From: Rhodoferax lacus
GTDB lineage: Bacteria; Pseudomonadota; Gammaproteobacteria; Burkholderiales; Burkholderiaceae_C
Assembly (NCBI RefSeq): GCF_003415675.1
Contig: NZ_QFZK01000001.1
Coordinates: 496,001 to 560,000 of the forward strand
Direction: 5' to 3'
Length of the DNA stretch: 64,000 nt
Position 1 is the stretch's first letter. The number at the start of each line of letters is the position of its first letter. A program made the translations under genes and the position numbers. The notes beneath the pieces were generated by a model. The model saw nothing but the letters and a program-made list of their open reading frames with translations, ran no database searches and was not told where the DNA came from. Shown here one piece after another: positions 1 to 8,050 of the stretch.

Positions 1-344
1 TCGCAGTCGGCCAAGCCTTCTTGCTGAAGTGCAACGGCCTGTTGGCGTTGCATGCGTAACTGCTGGACTTTTTGATCCCTGCCCAGGGCATACAGATTGG
101 TAGCAAGGGATTCCTCCTGCACCTCGGACGGGGAAGCACCGACCGCCTCCGACCACTCGCTCCTGGACGGCACAAAACGAAACCGATCAGCCGCCAGGCC
201 TTTAAGTACGCGGATTTGCTCGTCGCTGGAAATTTTGAACCGGCCTGAGGCAAAGGGATGGTCAATCCAACCCAGTTCGAGGTCGACAAACAGTCCTATG
301 CGCAAGTCGCGCGCTGATACGTAAGCAAAACTGTCTTTATTCAT
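1..344 (-). CDS. HD-GYP-type c-di-GMP phosphodiesterase, N-terminal part (DUF3391), truncated by window edge
   Basis: The minus strand is open from an ATG at 342-344 to the left edge, giving 114 codons with no stop. The start of the protein reads MNKDSFAYVSARDLRIGLFV and continues with DLELGWIDHPFASGRFKI and a KISSDEQIRVLKGL segment. This matches the DUF3391 domain found at the N-terminus of many proteobacterial HD-GYP proteins, which hydrolyse the second messenger c-di-GMP. The visible part ends in a glutamine-rich stretch that looks like a linker before the catalytic domain. The HD-GYP domain itself would lie to the left of the window and is not seen, so the enzymatic call is inferred from the family of the N-terminal domain. 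The gene is transcribed away from pfkB, with 137 bases of upstream sequence. Confidence 0.72.
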   Translation of the reverse strand, partial: MNKDSFAYVSARDLRIGLFVDLELGWIDHPFASGRFKISSDEQIRVLKGLAADRFRFVPSRSEWSEAVGASPSEVQEESLATNLYALGRDQKVQQLRMQRQQAVALQQEGLADC

Positions 345-481
345 AGAGCCCAAATCCTGTCAGCTTGCTGGTGCCTGATTGTTTTGTGCTCTCCCTGAGG
401 CCATTATGGCGCTTTAAATAAAACTGTTTGATGAAATATGCTGGCCAGTCCAAGCGAAGCCCGACAGGTGTCGGATTTCAT

Positions 482-1444
482 TCACACAGGCAGCGGCTCG
501 TCTGCAAAGTCCGCAAGGCACTGCACCCGCTGAAGCAGTTCCAGCACCTGCGCCGTGTCCCCAAGCCCGCTGCCCAGGCTTTGCAAGGTGGCCGTTGCGC
601 ACGCCACTCCCTTGGCAAAGGCCTGCACCGGGCTCTCGTGCTCCGCCAGCGCCCAGACCATGCCGGCCACAAAGCTGTCGCCTGCCCCCACGGCACTGTG
701 TACCGTGACATGCAGGGGCGGTGCATACCAGCACCCCTGCTTGCAGGCCAGCAGCGCACCCATTTCACCCATGGAGACCACCACAATCTGCGCCCTGCCC
801 TTGGCCACCAGGTCCTGTGCGGCATCACGCACCTCATAGAGCCGCGTCAAGGGCTTGCCCGTGACATCCCGCAGTTCGTGCAAACTGGGCTTGAGCATGA
901 AGACGCCCTGCTCCATAGCGGCACGCAGGGGCTCGCCCGAGGTGTCCACCACCAGGGAGCCATGCGCAGCTTGCACCACCTGCGCTACACGGGCAAAAAA
1001 ATCCAGGGGCACGCCAGGCGGCAGACTGCCACTGGCCACAACCAATGATTGCGGTTGGCAGAGCTTGCCAATTTCCTGCAGCGCGCTTTCCCACTCCTGT
1101 GTGGTGATCTCCGGGCCGGGCAGCACAAAGCGGTACTCATGGCCAGTGCTGCGCTCCAGGATGGTGAAACTCTCGCGGGGTGAGCCAGAGATGGCGTGGG
1201 GGTGGCAGGCAACGCCCTCCTGCTGCAGCAAAGACCACATCATGCGGCCGGTGCTGTGCCCGGCGGTATAGAAGGCCAACACGTCCGCACCCAGGCGGTG
1301 CAACTCACGGGCCACATTGACGCCACCGCCGCCTGCGCGCCGGTGCATGGGCTCGCAGCGCAGCTTGCTGGTGTGTCGCACTTCGTCTACCGCGGTAGAG
1401 ACATCGAGTGCCGGATTCATGGTGATGGTGAGTATGTTCGTCAT
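482..1444 (-). CDS. pfkB: PfkB-family sugar kinase (6-phosphofructokinase II / 1-phosphofructokinase type)
   Basis: This 320-residue protein belongs to the ribokinase/PfkB family and should phosphorylate a sugar phosphate with ATP, most likely fructose-6-phosphate or fructose-1-phosphate. The N-terminal ITMNPALDVSTAVDEV segment is characteristic of the Pfk-2/FruK/LacC branch. A glycine-rich sugar-binding stretch GGGGVNVA lies at residues 38-45. The signature VGAGDSFVAGM is near residue 252, with Asp256 as the expected catalytic base. Length is normal for the family. It starts at ATG 1444, separated from phaB by a clear terminator, so it is probably its own transcript. Nearby genes give no hint of the sugar. 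Choosing between 6-phosphofructokinase and 1-phosphofructokinase from sequence alone is uncertain. Confidence 0.85.
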   Translation of the reverse strand: MTNILTITMNPALDVSTAVDEVRHTSKLRCEPMHRRAGGGGVNVARELHRLGADVLAFYTAGHSTGRMMWSLLQQEGVACHPHAISGSPRESFTILERSTGHEYRFVLPGPEITTQEWESALQEIGKLCQPQSLVVASGSLPPGVPLDFFARVAQVVQAAHGSLVVDTSGEPLRAAMEQGVFMLKPSLHELRDVTGKPLTRLYEVRDAAQDLVAKGRAQIVVVSMGEMGALLACKQGCWYAPPLHVTVHSAVGAGDSFVAGMVWALAEHESPVQAFAKGVACATATLQSLGSGLGDTAQVLELLQRVQCLADFADEPLPV

Positions 1445-1469
1445 GGCAAAAAGAGTATCACAGCCCCAT

Positions 1470-1505
1470 GAAAAAAACCCTGTCCACGGTCAACGTGAAC
1501 AGGGT
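1470..1505 (-). terminator. Rho-independent terminator after phaB
   Basis: On the minus strand ACCCTGTTCACG and CGTGGACAGGGT form a 12-bp stem with one G-T pair and a five-base loop, followed directly by seven T residues. It lies about 40 bases after the phaB stop, so it should end the phaCAB transcript before pfkB. Confidence 0.88.
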
Positions 1506-1543
1506 CTTGGCAAGTCCTGAAGCAGCCTGGGCTGCACCGGGAT

Positions 1544-2281
1544 TTAGCCCATGTGCAAGCCGCCGTTGACGGAGAAGTCCGCACCGGTGGAGTAGCTGCC
1601 TTCATTCGATGCCAGCCAGGCAATGATGGAGGCAATTTCACTGGGTTCGCCCAAGCGCTTCACGGGCACGGTGGCCACGATCTTGGCCAGCACATCTTCG
1701 CGAATGGCCTTGACCATGTCGGTACCGATGTAGCCGGGGCTGACGGTGTTCACTGTGACACCCTTGTTGGCCAGCTCTTGCGCCAAAGCCATGGTGAAAC
1801 CGTGCATGCCGGCCTTGGCAGCCGAGTAATTGGTTTGACCAGCCTGGCCCTTGGCGCCGTTGACGGAAGAGATGTTGATGATGCGGCCCCAGCCCTTTTC
1901 AACCATATCGCCCACCACCTGCTTGGTGACGTTGAACATGGAGTTCAGGTTGGTTTCGATCACAGCGTCCCAGTCTTCGCGGGTCATCTTGATGAACATG
2001 CGGTCGCGGGTGATACCGGCATTGTTCACCAGCACGTCGATGGTGCCGTGCTCGGCCTTGGTCTTGGTGAAGGCTTCGACCGTGGAATCCCAGTCGCCCA
2101 CATTGCCGGCCGAAGCATAAAACGTGTAGCCCAGGGCTGCCTGCTCGGCGATCCACTTGGCGTGGTCGCGTGTGGGGCCGCAACCGGCGATGACCTTGAA
2201 GCCCTCCTTGTGCAGACGCTGGCAGATGGCGGTCCCGATGCCACCCATACCGCCGGTGACGTACGCTACTTTTTGACTCAT
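1544..2281 (-). CDS. phaB: Acetoacetyl-CoA reductase (NADPH), PHB synthesis
   Basis: A 245-residue short-chain dehydrogenase that reduces acetoacetyl-CoA to (R)-3-hydroxybutyryl-CoA, the monomer used by PHA synthase. The nucleotide-binding glycine motif is VTGGMGGIGTAI at residues 8-19, NNAG is near 86-89, and the catalytic set is Ser138/139, Tyr152 and Lys156 in NYSAAKAGMHG. The reading frame is open for eleven further codons upstream. I chose the ATG at 2281 because an AAGAAGGAGAT ribosome site sits just before it and MSQKVAYVTGG is the usual start of PhaB. It is the last gene of phaC-phaA-phaB, 42 bases after phaA. Confidence 0.96.
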   Translation of the reverse strand: MSQKVAYVTGGMGGIGTAICQRLHKEGFKVIAGCGPTRDHAKWIAEQAALGYTFYASAGNVGDWDSTVEAFTKTKAEHGTIDVLVNNAGITRDRMFIKMTREDWDAVIETNLNSMFNVTKQVVGDMVEKGWGRIINISSVNGAKGQAGQTNYSAAKAGMHGFTMALAQELANKGVTVNTVSPGYIGTDMVKAIREDVLAKIVATVPVKRLGEPSEIASIIAWLASNEGSYSTGADFSVNGGLHMG

Positions 2282-2323
2282 GACTATCTCCTTCTTTGAA
2301 TTGAACTCAAACACACTTACAAA

Positions 2324-3502
2324 TTAACGCTCGATGGTCAGGGCCACGCCCATGCCGCCACCGATACACAAACTGGCAATACCCTTCTTGGCGTTGCGGC
2401 GCTGCATCTCATGCAGCAGGGTCACCAGAATACGGCAACCGGACGCGCCAATCGGGTGGCCGATGGCGATGGCGCCACCATTCACATTGACCTTTGACGT
2501 ATCCCAACCCATTTGGTTGTTGACGGCACAGGCCTGGGCCGCAAAGGCTTCGTTGATTTCCAGCAGGTCCAGGTCTTGCGCATTCCAGCCTGCGCGGGCC
2601 AGGGCCTTTTGTGAGGCGGGCACCGGGCCCATGCCCATCAGGGCCGGGTCCAGGCCGCTGGTGGCAAAGCTGGCAATGCGGCCCATGGGGGTGAGGCCCA
2701 AGGCCGCTGCCTTCTTGGCTGTCATGACCATGACGGCCGCAGCGCCGTCGTTGATGCCGGAGGCATTGCCTGCGGTGACGCTGCCGGCCTTGTCAAAGGC
2801 GGGGCGCAGGCCAGCCAGCACCTCGGCGGTGGATTTGCGGTTGATGAACTCGTCGGCAGAAAAGACGATGGGGTCGCCCTTTTTCTGCGCGATGCTGAAG
2901 GGCACGATCTCGTCCACAAACTTGCCTGCGTCCTGTGCAGCGGCAGCCTTTTGCTGGCTGGCCAGGGCCAGGGCGTCCTGCATGTCACGGGTGATGCCGT
3001 GGGCCTTGGCCACGTTCTCGGCGGTGATGCCCATGTGGTACTGGTTGTAGACGTCCCACAGGCCGTCGACGATCATGGAGTCGATCATCTTCCAGTCGCC
3101 CATGCGCTGGCCGTCGCGGCTGCCCAGCAGCACGTGGGGCGAGGCGCTCATGTTCTCCTGTCCGCCAGCGATGACGATGTCACTGTCGCCCCAGGCCACA
3201 GCCTGCGCGGCCAGCATCACAGCCTTGAGGCCGGAGCCGCAGACGGCGTTGATGGTGAGGGCCGGGGTTTCTTTGGCGATGCCGCTCTTGAGCAGCGACT
3301 GGCGTGCCGGGTTTTGGCCTTGGCCTGCTGCCAGCACCTGGCCCAGAATGACTTCACCGATCTGGTCAGCGCCCAGGCCGGTGCGAGCCAGCAGGCTCTT
3401 GATGACGGCTGCACCCAGTTCGGGTGCCGGGCTCTTGGCCAGCGTGCCGCCAAACTTGCCAACCGCCGTGCGGGCCGCCGATACGATGACGATGTCTTCC
3501 AT
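2324..3502 (-). CDS. phaA: Acetyl-CoA acetyltransferase (beta-ketothiolase)
   Basis: A 392-residue biosynthetic thiolase that condenses two acetyl-CoA into acetoacetyl-CoA, the first step of polyhydroxybutyrate synthesis. The acyl-accepting cysteine is Cys88 in INAVCGSGLKAV. The C-terminal catalytic motifs are present: GGAIAIGHPIGASGCR with the active-site histidine, and LCIGGGMGVA with the second cysteine. Length matches PhaA of Cupriavidus and relatives. It lies 36 bases after phaC and 42 before phaB, so all three are surely one operon. Confidence 0.96.
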   Translation of the reverse strand: MEDIVIVSAARTAVGKFGGTLAKSPAPELGAAVIKSLLARTGLGADQIGEVILGQVLAAGQGQNPARQSLLKSGIAKETPALTINAVCGSGLKAVMLAAQAVAWGDSDIVIAGGQENMSASPHVLLGSRDGQRMGDWKMIDSMIVDGLWDVYNQYHMGITAENVAKAHGITRDMQDALALASQQKAAAAQDAGKFVDEIVPFSIAQKKGDPIVFSADEFINRKSTAEVLAGLRPAFDKAGSVTAGNASGINDGAAAVMVMTAKKAAALGLTPMGRIASFATSGLDPALMGMGPVPASQKALARAGWNAQDLDLLEINEAFAAQACAVNNQMGWDTSKVNVNGGAIAIGHPIGASGCRILVTLLHEMQRRNAKKGIASLCIGGGMGVALTIER

Positions 3503-3538
3503 GTTGGTTTCTCCTGCTTCAGTCTGTGCAATAAATAA

Positions 3539-5254
3539 TCAGGCGCGGGCTTTGACGTAGCTGCCCGGTGCAGGCATCAGCGCCTTGTACTTGCCCTTGC
3601 CATAGGTTTTGGGCGCGGCGATCTGCTTGCCAGCCTGGCTCTTGAGCCAGATGGACCAATCCGTCCACCAGCTGCCGGGGTGTTCTACCGCGCCTTCCAG
3701 CCACGCTTCTTGCGTTTTGGGGAGTTTGCCGTCGGCACGAATCCAGTGGCTGCGTTTGTTCTTGGCGGGCGGGTTGATCACACCAGCAATGTGGCCAGAC
3801 GCGCCCATGACAAAGCGCTTCTTGCCTGGCAGCGCCTGGGTGGATGCATACGCGCCACCAATGGGCACGATGTGGTCTTCGCGCGAGCCGTACAGGTAGA
3901 AGGGAATGTCCACCTGGCGCAGGTCGATCTTTTCACCGCAGACTGTGGCCTTGCCGGGCTTGACCAGCTTGTTTTCCAGATAGGTGTTGCGCAGGTACCA
4001 GCAGTAGAACGGGCCGGGCAGATTGGTGCTGTCGGAGTTCCAGTACAGCAGGTCAAAGGGTGGCGGGGTTTCGCCCTTGAGGTAGTTGCCCACCACATAG
4101 TTCCAGACCAGATCGTTGGGGCGCAGAAAACTGAAGGTGCTGGCCAGGTCGGTGCCCTTCATCATGCCGCCCTTGCCCATTTCGGACTCGCGGTATTTGA
4201 CGAAGGACTCGTCAATGAAGACGTCCAGAATGCCGCTGTCGGTGAAGTCCAGCAAGGTGGTGAGCAGGGTGGCACTGGCCACCGGTTTTTCGCCACGCGC
4301 GGCCAGAACGGCCAAGGCCGAGGTGAGCATGGTGCCGCCCACGCAAAAGCCCAGGGCGTTGATGGTCTCGGCACCGGTCAGTTCTTGCGTAACACCAATG
4401 GCTTTGATGACCGCGTCCTCAATGTAGTTGTCCCAGGTCTTGTGGGCCAGAGATGCGTCCGGGTTGCGCCAGCTGACCACAAAGGTGCGGTGGCCTTGTG
4501 CCACGGCGTAGCGGATCAGCGAGTTCTCGGGCTGCAGGTCGAGGATGTAGAACTTGTTGATGCAGGGTGGCACCATCAGAAAGGGCTTCTCAAAGACCTT
4601 GGCAGTGAGCGGCTTGTATTCAATGAGCTGGAACAGCTCGCTCTCAAACACCACAGCACCCTCGGTGGTGGCGACATTGCGACCCACTTCAAACAGGCTC
4701 TCGTCGGTCATGGACACATGGCCTTGCTGGATGTCATGCACCAGATTTTTGACGCCCTTGGCAATGCTTTCGCCCTTGGTGTCTATGGCCTTCTTCTGGG
4801 CTTCGGCGTTGAAGGCCAGGTAGTTGCTGGGTGCGGCAGCGGCCACCCACTGCTCAACGGCGAAGCGGATACGGTTGCGGGTTTTGGCGTCGGCCTCCAC
4901 CGCCTCGGCCATGCCCATGAGGGTGCGCGCATTGAGCATGTAAACGGCAGCTGCATAGGCAGCCATCGGGTTCTCATTCCAGGCAGCGTCGGCAAAGCGG
5001 CGGTCACCGCTGACTTTGGGAGCCTTGAAGCCTTCGGCAAACAGGCCCAGGGCTTCCTTGGAATAGTCCTGCTGCAGCGCCTGCAATTTTTCAGGTGCAA
5101 AATGGATTTCGGGTGCCTTTCCCTTCATGTTGGCGCCTACCGCCCCCAGGTCCACCGTCTTGAAGGATTCCAGGGCTTTGGTCCAGCCCTCTGTCACTGC
5201 CTGTTGGAACTGTGCGGCCGCCTGCTGCATGAAATCGGGGGAGTTTTGGCTCAC
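3539..5254 (-). CDS. phaC: Class I poly(3-hydroxyalkanoate) synthase
   Basis: This 571-residue enzyme polymerises (R)-3-hydroxyacyl-CoA into polyester granules. It has the alpha/beta-hydrolase fold of class I synthases. The lipase-box-like nucleophile motif is GFCVGG with Cys304, the catalytic aspartate lies in SREDHIVPIGGAYAS and the histidine in GASGHIAGVINPP. The first 90 residues form the variable N-terminal domain. The start codon is GTG at 5252-5254, preceded at a good distance by AAAGGTGA, giving the protein start MSQNSPDFMQQAAAQF. It heads phaCAB; no phasin or phaR is in the window. Confidence 0.97.
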   Translation of the reverse strand: MSQNSPDFMQQAAAQFQQAVTEGWTKALESFKTVDLGAVGANMKGKAPEIHFAPEKLQALQQDYSKEALGLFAEGFKAPKVSGDRRFADAAWNENPMAAYAAAVYMLNARTLMGMAEAVEADAKTRNRIRFAVEQWVAAAAPSNYLAFNAEAQKKAIDTKGESIAKGVKNLVHDIQQGHVSMTDESLFEVGRNVATTEGAVVFESELFQLIEYKPLTAKVFEKPFLMVPPCINKFYILDLQPENSLIRYAVAQGHRTFVVSWRNPDASLAHKTWDNYIEDAVIKAIGVTQELTGAETINALGFCVGGTMLTSALAVLAARGEKPVASATLLTTLLDFTDSGILDVFIDESFVKYRESEMGKGGMMKGTDLASTFSFLRPNDLVWNYVVGNYLKGETPPPFDLLYWNSDSTNLPGPFYCWYLRNTYLENKLVKPGKATVCGEKIDLRQVDIPFYLYGSREDHIVPIGGAYASTQALPGKKRFVMGASGHIAGVINPPAKNKRSHWIRADGKLPKTQEAWLEGAVEHPGSWWTDWSIWLKSQAGKQIAAPKTYGKGKYKALMPAPGSYVKARA

Positions 5255-5279
5255 TATGTCACCTTTGAAGTTGATCTCA

Positions 5280-5308
5280 GTTAGACCGCTAGTATCTCAG
5301 CTTGTCAG
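5280..5308 (-). promoter_or_regulatory. Candidate sigma-70 promoter of phaCAB
   Basis: On the minus strand CTGACA (5303-5308) and TCTAAC (5280-5285) are separated by 17 bases. They match the -35 and -10 consensus at five and four of six positions. The predicted start lies about 20 bases before the phaC GTG. This is based on visual match only. Confidence 0.4.
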
Positions 5309-5344
5309 CCCGATTTTCCTTACAAAAAAATATTAGAAACCCCT

Positions 5345-5671
5345 ATGTACATTGTTCCAATTGCCTGGATTTACGTGGCCTTGATGATGAGCGTGGCCGA
5401 AGCCACCAACAGCAACGGCACGGTGCTCGGAGCGGTGATGACCTTTGTTCTCTACGGGCTTTTGCCAGTGGGTCTGGTTCTCTACATCATGGGTACACCC
5501 GGACGCAAACGTTTGCTGCGGGCCAAGGCGGCAGAAGAACGCGCAGCCTGGGAAGCGCAGGCTGCAAGCCCGACTGCAATGGCAGAGCCCCAGCCGGCTT
5601 TAGCTGACGCGCCAGATACAGGCGGCCATGCGCCCGCTGACTCCGTCCCGCCGGTGGGAAAAAAACCGTGA
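5345..5671 (+). CDS. Small two-helix membrane protein, unknown function
   Basis: A 108-residue protein with two hydrophobic segments, IVPIAWIYVALMMSVAEA near residues 3-20 and VMTFVLYGLLPVGLVLYIMG near 31-50. A basic GRKRLLRAKAAEE stretch and a proline/alanine-rich tail follow. This layout suggests an inner-membrane hairpin with a cytoplasmic tail. I recognise the shape as a recurrent small gene near pha/pgeF in Burkholderiales but know no function. It is divergent from phaC (90 bases between starts) and its last 72 bases overlap the 3' end of pgeF tail to tail. No strong ribosome site precedes the ATG. Confidence 0.7.
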   Translation: MYIVPIAWIYVALMMSVAEATNSNGTVLGAVMTFVLYGLLPVGLVLYIMGTPGRKRLLRAKAAEERAAWEAQAASPTAMAEPQPALADAPDTGGHAPADSVPPVGKKP

Positions 5672-6394
5672 GGGATTGGCCACGGTGCACCAGCTTTGGC
5701 TGCCATCATTGCCGTAGATGCCCGTGACGCCCAGAGCCTGCAGGCGTTGTCGCGCCAGTGCCGGCAAGTCGGCCAGCCATTTGCCACTTGCAAAGGGCGC
5801 AAAACAGGCCGCCGCATCGGCTGACTGGGCAACAAAAGCGGCACGCACCTCGTCACCCACTTCAAAGGCTTGGGGCCCTATGCAGGGGCCCAGCCAGGCC
5901 ATCAGGCTTTCATTGGGCGAATCACCCGATGCCATACGACGGTCGTCACCAAAGCTGCCCACTGCAGCCTCCAATACGCCCCTGCCCTGCAAACCCAACA
6001 AGCCACGCCAGCCCGCGTGCGCGGCCGCTACCTGACGCCCCTGCGTGTCGCAAAACAGCACAGGCAAGCAGTCGGCCACCATCACTGTGCAGGCCACGTC
6101 GCTCTGCACGGCATACGCACCGTCAGCGGGCATGGCATCGGGCGAACCGGCCGCCACCTCCACCATGTCAGTGCCATGCACCTGGTCCAGAAACACGGCA
6201 GGCACCCCCAACCTTGCCTGCAATCGCGCTCGGTTGCTTTGCACCGTTGCCGGGTCATCGCCCACGTGCATGCCGAGGTTCAGACCGGCATACCGGCCCA
6301 CGCTGGTACCACCATCACGGCAGCTGAACAGGGCGCGTACGCCTGCAGGAGCGGGCCAGTCGGGTAATAAGCAGTCAACATCGTGGGTTTGCAT
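5600..6394 (-). CDS. pgeF: Peptidoglycan editing factor / multicopper-like laccase-domain protein (YfiH family)
   Basis: A 264-residue YfiH/PgeF protein. In E. coli this family removes wrongly incorporated L-serine from UDP-MurNAc precursors; older annotations call it polyphenol oxidase. The conserved metal and catalytic residues are visible: His73 in DQVHGTDMVEV, Cys109 in VMVADCLPVLFCD and His126 in AAHAGWRG. The C-terminus FFSHRRDGVSGRMA is typical. The frame is open far upstream, but I chose ATG 6394 because MQTHDVDCLLPDWPAPAGVRA is the usual start and the upstream part would overlap the divergent gene at 6446. The 3' end overlaps the small membrane-protein gene by 72 bases. Confidence 0.9.
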   Translation of the reverse strand: MQTHDVDCLLPDWPAPAGVRALFSCRDGGTSVGRYAGLNLGMHVGDDPATVQSNRARLQARLGVPAVFLDQVHGTDMVEVAAGSPDAMPADGAYAVQSDVACTVMVADCLPVLFCDTQGRQVAAAHAGWRGLLGLQGRGVLEAAVGSFGDDRRMASGDSPNESLMAWLGPCIGPQAFEVGDEVRAAFVAQSADAAACFAPFASGKWLADLPALARQRLQALGVTGIYGNDGSQSWCTVANPSRFFSHRRDGVSGRMAACIWRVS

Positions 6395-6445
6395 GGCCCA
6401 CAAGCATAATCTCCCACCGCACACCACCCCATCAACGGAGCTTTC

Positions 6446-6748
6446 ATGATTCTCGAACTGGCTGATATTCGCATCCACCCCGGTCAAAACACGGCCTTTG
6501 ATGAAGCCATTGCCCGTGGCCTGCGCGACGTAATTTCCCATGCCAAAGGCTGCCAGGGCTACAAGGTCAACAAGGGCATTGAAAGCCCCGAGCGCTATGT
6601 GCTGCAGATTTTTTGGGAAACACTGGAAAACCACACGGTGGATTTTCGCCAGTCCGAGGCGTTCACCCAGTGGCGCGGCATCGTCGGGCCGTTCTTTGCG
6701 GCACCCCCCGTGGTGGAGCACTTTGACTTGGTGGTCAAGTCCCTCTGA
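6446..6748 (+). CDS. Antibiotic-biosynthesis-monooxygenase (ABM) domain protein
   Basis: A 100-residue single-domain protein with the dimeric ferredoxin-like ABM fold. It begins ILELADIRIHPGQNTAFDEA, has the conserved GCQGYKVNKGIESPERYVLQ strand and ends with FFAAPPVVEHFDLV. Members are small cofactor-free monooxygenases or stress-related enzymes of unclear substrate. It starts a plus-strand run with the FAH-family gene 35 bases later, and lies 51 bases from the divergent pgeF start. The specific reaction cannot be named. Confidence 0.8.
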   Translation: MILELADIRIHPGQNTAFDEAIARGLRDVISHAKGCQGYKVNKGIESPERYVLQIFWETLENHTVDFRQSEAFTQWRGIVGPFFAAPPVVEHFDLVVKSL

Positions 6749-6783
6749 TCAGACCTTTTGCCCAAGTGCCGCGAGACACCACC

Positions 6784-7479
6784 ATGCCTTATGCAGTTGA
6801 GCCCCCTGCCCTTGTGACCGTACCTGTGCATGGCAGCACAGAGGTGTTTCCAGTGCACCGCATCTACTGCGTGGGGCGCAACTACGCGGAACACGCCAAG
6901 GAAATGGGCGGCACCGGCCGGGAGGCGCCCTTCTTCTTCATGAAACCGGCAGACGCTGTGCTGCTGGCAGGGCCTGATGGCGCGGCGCACATGCCCTACC
7001 CCACACTAACGCAGAATCTGCACCATGAAATCGAACTGGTGTTGGCCATTGGTGCCGGTGGCACGTGCATTGCAGCAGCTGATGCGCACCGCCACATCTA
7101 CGGCTACGCCGTAGGGCTGGACATGACCCGGCGCGACCTGCAAAGCGACATGAAGAAGCAGGGCCGCCCCTGGAGCATAGGCAAGGGCTTTGACCACTCA
7201 GCGCCGCTGGGAACCATCACCCCTGCAGACCAGGTGCTTGGTATTGAACAGGCTGCAATATCGCTGGACGTGAATGGCCAAACCCGCCAGAGCAGCAGCA
7301 TCTCCCAGCTGATCTGGAACATTGCCGAAACAATCGAACAGCTGTCAGCCGCCTGGACGCTGCAAGCCGGCGACCTGATTTTTACCGGCACACCGGAAGG
7401 CGTTGGCGCCGTGGTTTCGGGCGACCTGCTGCTGGGCCGCATTGCCGGTCTGCAAGCACTGACAGTGCGAATCGTCTGA
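6784..7479 (+). CDS. Fumarylacetoacetate hydrolase (FAH) family protein
   Basis: A 231-residue member of the FAH superfamily, metal-dependent enzymes that hydrolyse or decarboxylate C-C bonds in keto acids. Typical motifs are IYCVGRNYAEHAKEMG, FFMKPADAV, the metal-binding HHEIELVLAIG, and the closing FTGTPEGVGAV. It is of the short single-domain type, like YcgM/FAHD1 (acylpyruvase or oxaloacetate decarboxylase). ATG 6784 fits the domain start; ATG 6766, six codons upstream in frame, is an alternative. It lies between the ABM gene and the Nudix gene, with 19 bases to the next start, so cotranscription is likely. Confidence 0.87.
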   Translation: MPYAVEPPALVTVPVHGSTEVFPVHRIYCVGRNYAEHAKEMGGTGREAPFFFMKPADAVLLAGPDGAAHMPYPTLTQNLHHEIELVLAIGAGGTCIAAADAHRHIYGYAVGLDMTRRDLQSDMKKQGRPWSIGKGFDHSAPLGTITPADQVLGIEQAAISLDVNGQTRQSSSISQLIWNIAETIEQLSAAWTLQAGDLIFTGTPEGVGAVVSGDLLLGRIAGLQALTVRIV

Positions 7480-7498
7480 ATTTCAATGTGAGCACCTG

Positions 7499-8041
7499 AT
7501 GCACCGACCACCCATCAAATTCTGCAAGCAATGCGGCACGGCCGTGGAATACCGCATCCCCGATGACGGGGACACCAAGGTGCGCGCCGTGTGCCCGTCC
7601 TGCGACACCATCCACTACGAAAACCCGCTGACCGTGGTGGGCACTGTGCCCTCTTGGGGCGACAGGGTGCTGCTGTGCAAGCGCAATATCGAACCGCGTT
7701 TTGGTTTGTGGACCTTGCCCGCAGGCTTTATGGAGCTCAACGAGACCACGACCGAAGGCGCTGCGCGCGAAACCGTGGAGGAAGCCGGTGCGCAGTTCGA
7801 AATGCAGGACCTGTTTTCTCTGGTGAATGTGTCGCGTGTGGGGCAGGTGCATCTGTTTTACCGTGCCAAGCTCACCAGCGACCAGTTTGACCCAGGTGTT
7901 GAAACCATTGAAGCGCGGCTGTTTCTGGAGAGCGAAATTCCCTGGGAGGAAATCGCCTTTCACACCACGCGTGTGACGCTGGAGTGTTTTTTTGCGGACC
8001 GCCGCAAAGGCGGTTTTTCGCTTCACCACCTTGACGTTTAG
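7499..8041 (+). CDS. Nudix hydrolase with N-terminal zinc ribbon
   Basis: A 180-residue pyrophosphohydrolase. Residues 9-35 hold a zinc ribbon, Cys9-X2-Cys12 and Cys32-X2-Cys35. The Nudix box lies at about 76-98: it starts GFMELNE, continues through GAARETVEEAGA, and fits the GX5EX7REUXEEXGU pattern exactly. Zinc-ribbon Nudix proteins of this type include NADH pyrophosphatase relatives and ADP-ribose hydrolases; the C-terminal NudC-specific motif is not obvious, so the substrate is left open. It starts 19 bases after the FAH gene and ends 9 bases before the exonuclease gene. Confidence 0.9.
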   Translation: MHRPPIKFCKQCGTAVEYRIPDDGDTKVRAVCPSCDTIHYENPLTVVGTVPSWGDRVLLCKRNIEPRFGLWTLPAGFMELNETTTEGAARETVEEAGAQFEMQDLFSLVNVSRVGQVHLFYRAKLTSDQFDPGVETIEARLFLESEIPWEEIAFHTTRVTLECFFADRRKGGFSLHHLDV

Positions 8042-8050
8042 GCCCGACGC

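Noticed and set aside
461..474. Palindrome CCGACAGGTGTCGG just after pfkB
   Set aside because: A two-base loop and no T-run make it a poor terminator, and its position after the gene does not suggest an operator. It may be chance.
3680..5284. Long plus-strand ORF (534 codons) opposite phaC
   Set aside because: It is antisense to a complete, well-conserved phaC, has no recognisable domain and no ribosome site; long antisense frames are expected in GC-rich DNA.
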